A stretch of DNA of 64,000 bases from contig NZ_CANMIW010000002.1 of the NCBI RefSeq assembly GCF_947498005.1, positions 372,001 to 436,000 on the forward strand, read 5' to 3'. Shown here piece by piece: positions 53,516-60,746 of this stretch. The notes under the pieces are model-generated. The model saw only the letters and a list, made by a program, of their open reading frames with translations, ran no database searches and was not told where the DNA came from. The position numbers and the translations under genes were made by a program. Position 1 is the first letter of the stretch, and each line of letters begins with the position of its first letter. The DNA comes from an uncultured Winogradskyella sp. (lineage in GTDB: Bacteria > Bacteroidota > Bacteroidia > Flavobacteriales > Flavobacteriaceae).

Positions 53516-54055
53516 ATGACTACAAAAGAGGTTTGGGCAATTTATGCAGACGATGTAAAATACTTTATTTTAAGTAAGGTAAAGAATGTATCAATTACAG
53601 AAGATATTCTGCAAGACACTTTTATTAAAGTGCATACCAAACTTCATACGTTAAAAGACGAGACTAAGCTTAAACCTTGGCTATTCTCCATTGCACGTTA
53701 TACAATCTTAGATTATTTTAGAACAAGTAAACATACGTTTCTCGTTGAAGAATTAGAACTAGAAGCAGATCCAGAACCAAAAGAACATTCTGAGCAAGAT
53801 TGCTTAAGAGGCATTATAAAAAGTTTGCCTAAAAAATATAGAGATCCTTTATTTTTAAGTGACATAAAAGGCTTAAAACAACAAGAGGTTGCTGACCAAT
53901 TAAAACTATCGTTACCAACGGTAAAATCACAAATACAACGTGCTAGAAAACAGATAGCGCAAGGATTTATGGATTGTTGTGGCTTTAAAATGAATGACCA
54001 AGGACATTTGGTTGGAGAAATACAAGACAAAGCAGACTGTAAAGTATGTCATTAA
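53516..54055 (+). CDS. ECF sigma factor, SigZ-like, with Cys-containing tail
   Basis: 179 residues. Sigma region 2 (1-75: VSITEDILQDTFIKVHTKL, KPWLFSIARYTILDYFR) and region 4 (about 105-150: LPKKYRDPLFLSDIKGLKQQEVADQLKLS, TVKSQIQRARKQIAQG) are intact. The tail has CC at 154-155 and CKVC at 175-178, a four-Cys set that could bind zinc or sense thiols. I recall this tail from SigZ-type proteins. No anti-sigma gene follows, so the tail may be the sensor. Confidence 0.85.
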   Translation: MTTKEVWAIYADDVKYFILSKVKNVSITEDILQDTFIKVHTKLHTLKDETKLKPWLFSIARYTILDYFRTSKHTFLVEELELEADPEPKEHSEQDCLRGIIKSLPKKYRDPLFLSDIKGLKQQEVADQLKLSLPTVKSQIQRARKQIAQGFMDCCGFKMNDQGHLVGEIQDKADCKVCH

Positions 54056-54113
54056 TAGTATCTTTGATGCTTAAAGCTTAAATTATTAATCGAGCTATTT
54101 TATAATCAACACC

Positions 54114-54728
54114 ATGTCTTTCAAAAAACTACACCCTTTCTTAAAAGAATCTTTAGAAAACGCAGGTTTTGAAACTTCAAATCCATTTCAGAAAAAAGTA
54201 TTACCTGTTTTAAAAGGTGGCTCAGATGCGTATGTAATTGCGCCTAAAGGTAAGGGGAAAACTACAGCATTGATTATAGCAACGATTCATAAATTAAAAG
54301 CTGCTGCTTTTGAAGATTCGCCAAGAGCAATTATTGTGGTAAACGATAAGCAAGATGCCTTAAACTTAAAAGAAGAATTTGAGAAATATACATATCCAAC
54401 AGATTTAAGAGTCTATGCGCTTTATGATGAGTATGATATTGAAAAACAGAAAACAGAAGTCTATTACGGACAAGATATTGTTATTGCAACACCTTCTAGA
54501 TTAAGTAAACTGTATTTTTTAAATGGAATTCATTTAGGTGAGGTTCAACTATTTGCTATTGAGGACGCTGATTTTTTAGCTCGAAATAACGGTTACAATC
54601 ACATATTAAGATTATCTGAAAGTCTTACTAAATGTCAGTTTGTTATTATTGCAGATGAGTTAAATTCTAAAATAAAGAATTATCAGAATTCATTTATGAG
54701 TAATGCTCAATTGGTAAAGCAGAAATAA
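54114..54728 (+). CDS. Stand-alone degenerate DEAD-box-like RecA domain
   Basis: 204 residues covering only the first RecA-like lobe of a DEAD-box helicase. A Q-motif-like NPFQKKVLP, Walker A APKGKGKTT (about 43-51), ATPSRL (motif Ib-like) and IEDADF (motif II, DEAD replaced) are present. Motif III is not SAT, and the second lobe is absent. The protein is complete (ATG to stop; the convergent next gene ends 3 bases away). ATP binding is plausible, but unwinding is not expected. Confidence 0.75.
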   Translation: MSFKKLHPFLKESLENAGFETSNPFQKKVLPVLKGGSDAYVIAPKGKGKTTALIIATIHKLKAAAFEDSPRAIIVVNDKQDALNLKEEFEKYTYPTDLRVYALYDEYDIEKQKTEVYYGQDIVIATPSRLSKLYFLNGIHLGEVQLFAIEDADFLARNNGYNHILRLSESLTKCQFVIIADELNSKIKNYQNSFMSNAQLVKQK

Positions 54729-54731
54729 ATA

Positions 54732-55127
54732 TTATAGCGTCATCATCCAATGATGCTTCAGTTTTCTAAATTTCCTTAATTCACCACGAAGAATTGGTAA
54801 GTATTCTCTACCATTACTATTAGATTTTTCAAGTCTTCTACAGTTACTATACAAACGTGTCGTTAAGATATCTAAACTCTCTAAATGCTTGTTTTTTTTA
54901 TCTGTGCAACGTTCTTGTTCTGCACTAATTATACGAGGTGCAAGATTTGTAGATTGTTGAACGATATCTCCTGTGAAATAAATGTGTTCATCCTCAGACC
55001 CATCTGGATTCAAATAAGACAAATCTTGATTTAAATACGTTGAAATGCTTCGGGAGAGCACAATAATATCCATTGCCTTTTGATATACAGGTAGTTCTGA
55101 AAAATTCGATGGTAGGTTGTAATTCAT
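54732..55127 (-). CDS. Helical protein of unknown function
   Basis: 131 residues, mostly helical, starting NLPSNFSELPVYQKAMDIIVLSRSI, which resembles the opening of four-helix-bundle (23S rRNA intervening-sequence type) proteins. A later segment TRLYSNCRRLEKSNSNGREYLPILRGELRKFRKLKHHW is strongly basic. It is convergent with the DEAD-like gene and divergent from the Lrp gene. The family is uncertain. Confidence 0.6.
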   Translation of the reverse strand: MNYNLPSNFSELPVYQKAMDIIVLSRSISTYLNQDLSYLNPDGSEDEHIYFTGDIVQQSTNLAPRIISAEQERCTDKKNKHLESLDILTTRLYSNCRRLEKSNSNGREYLPILRGELRKFRKLKHHWMMTL

Positions 55128-55249
55128 GTTTTCAATAGCAATACTGACGAAATTAAGGACTAAAAATCAAAGTTGACTTTAAATTTTAAAGAAATAAGCT
55201 ATATTTACTTTAATAATATTTTAATTTTAGACCTTTTACTTTAGTAATT

Positions 55250-55687
55250 ATGGATAAATTGAATTGGAAGATTTTAAAGTGTCTTCAACAGAATGCTAGG
55301 ATGTCTAATGCAGAAATTGGACGACGCGTTGGTATCACATCACCTGCAGTTTCCGAGCGAATAAAAAAGATGGAAGATGCCGAAATTATACAAGGCTATA
55401 CAACATTTATTTCGCCCTTTGAAGTCGGTTATCAGCTAAAAGCACTGATTACATTAAGAGCATTTATGGGTATGCTAAAACCTTTTTTAGAAAAAGTTAA
55501 AACCTATGACGAAGTAGTTAATTGTTACCGAATTACAGGTAACGAAAATATTGTGATGGAAGTTGTTTTAAAAAATCAAAAGCATTTAGAAAGTTTCATA
55601 GATCAATTAATTAGCTTCGGCGAAACAAAAACACAAATTGTATTGTCTCATGTGGTAAAGCACAGCGAAATAAAACCACTAAAATAG
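55250..55687 (+). CDS. Lrp/AsnC-family regulator
   Basis: 145 residues: winged-helix DNA-binding domain (LNWKILKCLQQNARMSNAEIGRRVGITSPAVSERIKKMEDAEIIQGYT, 1-50) and RAM/AsnC effector domain (ALITLRAFMGMLKPFLEKV...GNENIVMEVVLKN, 60-145). It probably controls an amino-acid or metabolite gene; the target is unknown. Its stop is directly adjacent to the stop of the convergent ypdA. Confidence 0.9.
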   Translation: MDKLNWKILKCLQQNARMSNAEIGRRVGITSPAVSERIKKMEDAEIIQGYTTFISPFEVGYQLKALITLRAFMGMLKPFLEKVKTYDEVVNCYRITGNENIVMEVVLKNQKHLESFIDQLISFGETKTQIVLSHVVKHSEIKPLK

Positions 55688-56662
55688 TTAGCCAATACTA
55701 TGTTCAATATGAGCGGCTATTATTTTAGCATGAATTCTTGAGTTTTCAATAAACCATTTATGTGTTTCTAGTCCACCACAAATTACACCTGCTAAATACA
55801 TACCTTCAACATTAGATTCCATGGTGTTTTCATTATAAATAGGAATTTGTTTTCCGTCTCTAGATAATTCAATTCCGGCTTTGGCTAAGAATTGAAAATT
55901 TGGTCTGTAGCCTGTTAAGGCAATTACAAAATCATTAGGAAGTGTTATTATGCCATTCGGCGTATTTACAGTTATTTCATTGGCTTTAATTTCCGTAATG
56001 TCAGAATTAAAATAGGCTTTTATACTTCCTTCTTCAATTCTATTAATAATATCTGGTCTTACCCAATATTTTACACGTTCGCCAACAGCAACATTTCTAA
56101 TGATCATTGTTACATGGCCACCTTTTCTAAAAATTTCTAAAGCGGCATCTACAGATGAATTACTAGCACCTACTATAGCAACATTTTGTAAGGTATAAGG
56201 ATGCGCTTCTTTATAATAATGTAACACTTTTGGTAAATTCTCACCAGGTACATTTAGCAAGTTAGGAATGTCATAAAACCCAGTCGCAATAATTACTTTT
56301 TTGGTTTTATAACTGTTTTTATCTGAAATTACCGTAAATCCATCAGCTGTTTTTTCAAAAGATTGCACTGCCTCAAATAAGTTTATATGTAATTGATTTG
56401 AGGTTGTAACACGTCTGTAATATTCTAAAGCTTCACTTCTGGTAGGCTTCGGGTTATTGCTAATAAACGGAATATCATCAATTTCTAATTTATCTGAGGT
56501 GGAAAAAAATGTCATATTTAAAGGGTAATTAAATAAGGAATTGGTTAAAGCTCCTTTTTCAATTACAGTGTATTTCCAACCACGTTTTTTACATTCTAGT
56601 GCGCACGCAATTCCAATGGGTCCAGCACCTATAATTATAACGTCTTTAAGTTCAGTATTCAT
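55688..56662 (-). CDS. ypdA: YpdA-type bacillithiol disulfide reductase
   Basis: 324 residues, flavin-dependent. It has an FAD site VIIIGAGPIGIACALE (about 8-22), a second dinucleotide site VAIVGASNSSVDAALE (about 165), ATGFYDIPNLL and the C-terminal FAD motif NVEGMYLAGVI. The sequence around NYPLNMTFFSTSDKLE fits YpdA rather than thioredoxin reductase (no CxxC redox pair). It reduces bacillithiol disulfide with NADPH in known cases. It is the third gene after MFS and VOC in one operon. Confidence 0.86.
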   Translation of the reverse strand: MNTELKDVIIIGAGPIGIACALECKKRGWKYTVIEKGALTNSLFNYPLNMTFFSTSDKLEIDDIPFISNNPKPTRSEALEYYRRVTTSNQLHINLFEAVQSFEKTADGFTVISDKNSYKTKKVIIATGFYDIPNLLNVPGENLPKVLHYYKEAHPYTLQNVAIVGASNSSVDAALEIFRKGGHVTMIIRNVAVGERVKYWVRPDIINRIEEGSIKAYFNSDITEIKANEITVNTPNGIITLPNDFVIALTGYRPNFQFLAKAGIELSRDGKQIPIYNENTMESNVEGMYLAGVICGGLETHKWFIENSRIHAKIIAAHIEHSIG

Positions 56663-56671
56663 TTTTCAATT

Positions 56672-57049
56672 TTAATTGATTCGCCAAGGTGGATTTTTTC
56701 TGTTGCTTCCAGCATGATAGATAATTATCTCATGTCCATCAGGATCATTTAAATGTATATCAGTCCACAACCAAGATTGATCAGCAATTTCAGAATTAAA
56801 AGTAATACCTTTTTCTTTGAGTTCAGAAACCGTTTTAGAAAGATTTTCAACTTCAAAGTAGAGTGTTATCCCTTTATTAATAATTAAATCTTCCGTCTGA
56901 TGAAGGGAAAATGTTGTATCGCCTTCAGGACATTCAAAACGCGCGTATCTTGGTAAGGCGTCTACAATTAGATTTAATCCCAGTTTTTTATAAAATCTGA
57001 CAGACCTTCTAGTGTCTGTTGATGAAATTGTTATTTGATTTAAATTCAT
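56672..57049 (-). CDS. VOC-superfamily (glyoxalase/dioxygenase fold) protein
   Basis: 125 residues with paired beta-alpha-beta-beta-beta modules. RSVRFYKKLGLNLIVDALP and DPDGHEIIIYHAG (metal Glu) are typical; the first metal position is Gln in LNQITISS. Substrate unknown. The start codon overlaps the MFS stop by one base, and ypdA follows 9 bases later. This position suggests thiol-dependent modification or resistance (FosB or glyoxalase-like), which is inference. Confidence 0.8.
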   Translation of the reverse strand: MNLNQITISSTDTRRSVRFYKKLGLNLIVDALPRYARFECPEGDTTFSLHQTEDLIINKGITLYFEVENLSKTVSELKEKGITFNSEIADQSWLWTDIHLNDPDGHEIIIYHAGSNRKNPPWRIN

Positions 57050-58260
57050 TAAAGATTATTTTTTATTCGTTTTTGCAGCCAAATAGAAAGTAGTACAGCT
57101 ATAACACTATACAAACCTGTTATTATCCAATTAATTTGGTAGCCAAGATTATATATGATATCCATGCCTATTTTTGGTCCAACTATTGAGGCTAAGGCAA
57201 AAGACATAGTATATAAAGCCATATAACTCCCTTCATTACCCTTTTTTGCTCTACTCAAAGCAAAAGCATTAGTGTAGGGAAACCCTATCATTTCAGCAAA
57301 AGTTAATAATATTATATTTATGACTAAAATGCCAACCCAAGCATCAAATAAGAGTACAAAGTAACTAATGGCAAATAAAACTGCACTTATTAATATGAGT
57401 TTAGTATGTGACATATTTTTAGACTCTAAATACGCAATTAGTGGCATTTCTAGCGTTACAATTATTGCACCATTGATAAACATAATAAATCCTGTTTGTA
57501 ATTCGGTTAAGCCATAAGCATCAAAATGATAAATTGGAATTGAAGTTATTAATTGAAAAAATGATAATGCAATTAAAAAACTAATCCCAAAAAAGATGAG
57601 GAATGACTTATCTTTATAAACCGCATTTCTATTTTGTTTATGTATTAATTTTTCTTCCTGCGTAAATTTTCGTTTCGTTTCTTTTATAATAAATCTAAAC
57701 AGTATTATTGCCAAAATACAAGTGATTCCATCTATCCAAAATAAAAGATTGTAACCATCTAAACCAATGATAAATCCGGCAATTATTGGACCAAATGCCA
57801 TGCCTAAATTAATAGCCAACCGCAATAGGGTAAGCGATCTTGTTTGGTTTTCGGGTTTACTATATGTTTTAAGCGATACAAATAAAGCTGGTCTAAAGGT
57901 GTCCGCAATACTCATAAGAATCAGTATACAAATACACAAGCCTAAGAACGATGTTATGTATTGTAAGGCAATAAAACCAAATCCAGTTAAAAGTAAACTG
58001 TAAAACATAACTTTATAAAAACCTATCATATCGGTTAATTTTCCACCTAACCAAGAGCCTATAAATGAACCTATACCAAAGCACATTAAAATAGTCCCAG
58101 CATCTGGAATTGAAAATTCTAAATTTTCTTTTAGATACTTAGATAGAAATGGAATAACCATTGTACCAGCTCTATTTATTAGCGTGATGAGTGCGAGCCA
58201 CCAGATTTCTTTAGAAAGCCCTTTAAAATTATTGATGTAGTTGTTATATAATGTTTTCAT
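57049..58260 (-). CDS. MFS transporter
   Basis: 403 residues with 12 predicted membrane helices. The MFS loop motif appears as GSWLGGKLTDMIGFYKVM (about 65-82). A long cytosolic loop with KETKRKFTQEEKLIHKQNR separates the halves (about 195-215). It fits drug-efflux-type transporters. It is the first gene of the MFS-VOC-YpdA operon. Its leader contains a terminator hairpin (58283-58310) and a 25-codon ORF (58340-58417). Confidence 0.88.
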   Translation of the reverse strand: MKTLYNNYINNFKGLSKEIWWLALITLINRAGTMVIPFLSKYLKENLEFSIPDAGTILMCFGIGSFIGSWLGGKLTDMIGFYKVMFYSLLLTGFGFIALQYITSFLGLCICILILMSIADTFRPALFVSLKTYSKPENQTRSLTLLRLAINLGMAFGPIIAGFIIGLDGYNLLFWIDGITCILAIILFRFIIKETKRKFTQEEKLIHKQNRNAVYKDKSFLIFFGISFLIALSFFQLITSIPIYHFDAYGLTELQTGFIMFINGAIIVTLEMPLIAYLESKNMSHTKLILISAVLFAISYFVLLFDAWVGILVINIILLTFAEMIGFPYTNAFALSRAKKGNEGSYMALYTMSFALASIVGPKIGMDIIYNLGYQINWIITGLYSVIAVLLSIWLQKRIKNNL

Positions 58261-58275
58261 GTTATTGGTTGGTAT

Positions 58276-58310
58276 AAAAATAAAAAGTCCGACGATAACG
58301 TCGGACTTTT
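58276..58310 (-). terminator. Intrinsic terminator/attenuator in the leader of the MFS operon
   Basis: On the minus strand AAAAGTCCGACG pairs with CGTCGGACTTTT, a 12-bp perfect stem with a 4-base loop, followed by a T-rich run. It lies just 22 bases before the MFS start codon and is the only signal between the upstream small ORF and the operon. Confidence 0.82.
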
Positions 58311-58339
58311 AAATATTGTTAATTAGTATATGTGTATAG

Positions 58340-58417
58340 CTACAATAGATAATGCATCCGAAGGATTCTCGAAGAATTCGATTTGGTTTGCTTTGTATAT
58401 CTAATGACTTGAAACAT
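58340..58417 (-). CDS. Candidate 25-codon leader ORF or small protein upstream of the MFS operon
   Basis: ATG at 58417 to TAG at 58340 encodes 25 residues, starting MFQVIRYTKQTKSNSSRILR and rich in Arg, Ser, Lys and Thr. A -7 box (TAGCTTTG, minus strand, 58441-58448) lies 23 bases upstream, and a terminator follows 30 bases after the stop. The ORF region also has a hairpin GAATTCTtcgAGAATC. It may be a leader peptide controlling the terminator, or the region may be a small RNA with a chance ORF. Confidence 0.4.
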   Translation of the reverse strand: MFQVIRYTKQTKSNSSRILRMHYLL

Positions 58418-58440
58418 TATTTTTCTTTATTTACTGAGTT

Positions 58441-58448
58441 CAAAGCTA
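58441..58448 (-). promoter_or_regulatory. -7 promoter element of the MFS-operon leader
   Basis: Minus-strand TAGCTTTG fits TAnnTTTG. The transcript would run through the small ORF and terminator before the MFS gene. Confidence 0.5.
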
Positions 58449-58468
58449 CAATAAATTTTTGTAAATCG

Positions 58469-58476
58469 TATTTTTG
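58469..58476 (+). promoter_or_regulatory. -7 promoter element of the DUF1684 gene
   Basis: TATTTTTG fits TAnnTTTG. A TTG at 58474 inside it is not a start; the ATG at 58495 is. Confidence 0.55.
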
Positions 58477-58494
58477 AATTTCAAAATTTTAGAA

Positions 58495-59097
58495 ATGAAG
58501 ACTATTTTAATACTCCTTTTTGTAACATTATCAATGAGTTGCACTCAGAGTAAGCAGCCAATTAAGGAAGGTACAGCTTGGCAGAAAAAAATGAATGCAG
58601 ACTTTAAGGATGCTTCAAAATCGCCTTTAAAGTCAAAGGACAGAAAAACTTTTAGTGGTTTAGACTTCTTTGATTTTGATTCTACTTTTGTGGTAACAGC
58701 TGCTTTAAAAAGAACACCAGATACAGAATGGTTTGAAATGAAAACCACAACAGATAGATTGTCTTTAGAGCGCGTTTTTGGCGTGTTAACCTTTAATATT
58801 AATGGAAAATCTTTTCAACTCAATGTTTATCAAGGAAAAGAATTAATGCGTGAAGAAGGTTTTGAGAATTACCTGTTTTTACCGTTTTTAGATAATACCA
58901 ATGGAAACTCTACCTATGGTGGTGGACGCTATATCGATTTAAATATTCCTGATGGCGATACCATGATCATTGACTTTAATACTGCTTACAACCCTTACTG
59001 TGTTTATAATGATAAATTTTCTTGTCCAATTGTGCCTAGGGAAAATTATATTGATACAAAAATTGAAGCAGGTGTGAAGATGTTTGTGAAAGAGTAG
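58495..59097 (+). CDS. DUF1684 lipoprotein
   Basis: 200 residues from the ATG at 58495: signal peptide and lipobox (LSMSC), then a DUF1684 domain with FSGLDFFDFDSTF, GVLTFNINGKSFQLNVYQG, FLPFLDNTNGNSTYGGGRYIDL, FNTAYNPYCVYNDKFSCP and PRENY. This domain is conserved in secreted proteins of unknown function. It is transcribed divergently from the MFS operon leader. Confidence 0.85.
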   Translation: MKTILILLFVTLSMSCTQSKQPIKEGTAWQKKMNADFKDASKSPLKSKDRKTFSGLDFFDFDSTFVVTAALKRTPDTEWFEMKTTTDRLSLERVFGVLTFNINGKSFQLNVYQGKELMREEGFENYLFLPFLDNTNGNSTYGGGRYIDLNIPDGDTMIIDFNTAYNPYCVYNDKFSCPIVPRENYIDTKIEAGVKMFVKE

Positions 59098-59211
59098 AAT
59101 CTTTTTAGTTTCAAAGTTTCAGAATTACTCCGTTTCAGAGCTTCAAAGTTCTAATTTGAAATTTTTTCTTTGCGGCTTTGCGATTTAGCGAGAAAAATTA
59201 ATTTCCAACAT
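59098..59211. repeat. Repeat-like gap with TTTCA- and TTTGCG-rich segments
   Basis: The 114 bases contain AGTTTCAAAGTTTCAG-like units and CTTTGCGGCTTTGCGATTTA. The latter resembles a dispersed flavobacterial repeat I recall (CTTTGCGNCTTTGCG). No gene is present. Confidence 0.4.
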
Positions 59212-59577
59212 CTACTTAGCCAAATACATGCCTAAAAACACGGCTAAAAATCCAATTATAAAACTAGCAATAGTATAAATAGCGAAACTCATAAAGTCGC
59301 CAGATTTCAAAAATATATGATTCTCATAAGCAAAGGTTGAAAATGTTGTAAATCCACCACAAAAGCCAGTAGCTAGAAGTAATGTTTGACTCTGTGATAA
59401 CGTGTCGTTTTTTGCGGCAAGTCCTAAGATTATTCCAATGAGTAAACTTCCTATAATATTGGCTGCAAACGTTCCGTAAGGAATACCAGTTTCAGAATTA
59501 TTAAGCCATTTTCCTATAATATATCGTAAGGAACTTCCAAACCCTCCACCAAGAAAAACGAGTACTATTTGTTTCAA
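59212..59577 (-). CDS. crcB: Fluoride channel FluC (CrcB)
   Basis: 121 residues with four membrane helices. Signatures are GGGFGSSLRYIIG (about 10-22), TFAANIIGSLLIG and GFCGGFTTFSTFAYE (about 73-87). It works as a dual-topology dimer releasing toxic F-. There is one gene, so it is a homodimer type. No fluoride riboswitch was recognised upstream. Confidence 0.94.
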   Translation of the reverse strand: MKQIVLVFLGGGFGSSLRYIIGKWLNNSETGIPYGTFAANIIGSLLIGIILGLAAKNDTLSQSQTLLLATGFCGGFTTFSTFAYENHIFLKSGDFMSFAIYTIASFIIGFLAVFLGMYLAK

Positions 59578-59607
59578 ATTTATCCTTTTACTTTATTGTT
59601 GTTTGCT

Positions 59608-59635
59608 TTCAGTCTTCAGTCTTCAGTCTTCAATC
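59608..59635. repeat. TTCAGTC heptamer repeat over the stop of the SRPBCC gene
   Basis: Three perfect TTCAGTC units at 59608-59628 and one TTCAATC at 59629-59635. The minus-strand stop (TGA, 59623-59625) and last three codons of the SRPBCC gene lie inside it. The unit matches the NNCAGTN type at 18150-18209. Confidence 0.75.
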
Positions 59636-60657
59636 TTATCCTCAACTTCTACATAAATCTCAGTTACCCATTTCGCAGGATTTAACTCACTCATAGGATC
59701 ATTTAAATAGGTTTCGAGCATTGCGCCACCTTCAACCATAACTAAATCATTAGCCGAAATATATTTCATAGTGGTTTCCCATGCTTCTCGTAGGTTGCTA
59801 TAGTTTCCGGTTAATACTGTTTTTACAGCTCTAAAAGAGTCTAGTTGTCCTGTTAAAATATCGTCTTCAGTGGTTACGACTTTAGAATTTGTTGGTATGC
59901 AACAAGAAAAAATAACAGCATCGTTTGCTTCATCCCATTTATGATATAAAATAAAAGGAGGTCCAGCCATAGTTACATTATGAGTCATAGCATAAGCACC
60001 AACTTTTGGAAGCATTGCAGTCATGTTTTTTTCAAAATCACTAAATTTACAAGACATGGTGTTGTATAAATAATAACCACCACTATGTTGTGTAACACCT
60101 TCAGTTTTTATGCTATAAACTTTCATCTCTTTTTGAATAACACTATCTAAAAGTGTTAATCCTCGTTCATAATGAGGTCCAATTTGTTTTTCCATGCCTC
60201 CCATAAACGTAGAAAACATCTTGAACACAAAAGGTAAATCCTTACCAGATATAGTCCACGTTACTTCAGTAGCACCATCTTTGGTTGGGTTAAAATCCCA
60301 AGAAACATCAGATTTAGGAAACTCTCCAAATTGCATTTCTTGTGTTATAGAAGTGTTTGGTGTTGCTTTTATTGTTTTCATAACACCGATGCCATCTTCG
60401 TCTTCCCATGTGTACGATCCACCAACACCTTTGGTATTTTCGTCAAGTGTCATTATAAGTTCTGGGTTTTCTTCTTTCCAAGAATTCCATGGTTCCCAGT
60501 TTTTAAAGTCAATCACATTATCGTACACAACAGAAGGTGGTGCTTTAATGATTTTGCTGCGTGTAACTTCAAAAGAATTAGGTTGTACAGCAATATAAAT
60601 TGACAATCCTATAACGAGGATCAGCAATAAGAAAAGTATATATTTAACAGCTTTCAT
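59623..60657 (-). CDS. SRPBCC domain protein with GyrI-like C-terminal domain
   Basis: 344 residues. One N-terminal membrane segment (about 5-25) precedes an SRPBCC/START-like ligand-binding domain (about 30-180; IKAPPSVVYDNVIDFKNWEPWNSW, ATEVTWTISG) and a GyrI/AraC-effector-like domain (about 185-340). It probably binds a hydrophobic ligand outside the inner membrane. The last residues (DKIED) are encoded by the heptamer repeat. Confidence 0.82.
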   Translation of the reverse strand: MKAVKYILFLLLILVIGLSIYIAVQPNSFEVTRSKIIKAPPSVVYDNVIDFKNWEPWNSWKEENPELIMTLDENTKGVGGSYTWEDEDGIGVMKTIKATPNTSITQEMQFGEFPKSDVSWDFNPTKDGATEVTWTISGKDLPFVFKMFSTFMGGMEKQIGPHYERGLTLLDSVIQKEMKVYSIKTEGVTQHSGGYYLYNTMSCKFSDFEKNMTAMLPKVGAYAMTHNVTMAGPPFILYHKWDEANDAVIFSCCIPTNSKVVTTEDDILTGQLDSFRAVKTVLTGNYSNLREAWETTMKYISANDLVMVEGGAMLETYLNDPMSELNPAKWVTEIYVEVEDKIED

Positions 60658-60717
60658 TTACTAAGATTATTTTGCGTTTCTCAAAGATAGTGATTTTATG
60701 ATATGTGATATAAACCT

Positions 60718-60725
60718 TATCTTTG
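60718..60725 (+). promoter_or_regulatory. -7 promoter element of the M49 peptidase gene
   Basis: TATCTTTG fits TAnnTTTG. A TTG at 60723 overlaps it, so the ATG at 60747 with its lipoprotein signal is the start. Confidence 0.6.
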
Positions 60726-60746
60726 GTTTCAACTAAAAAATATAAC

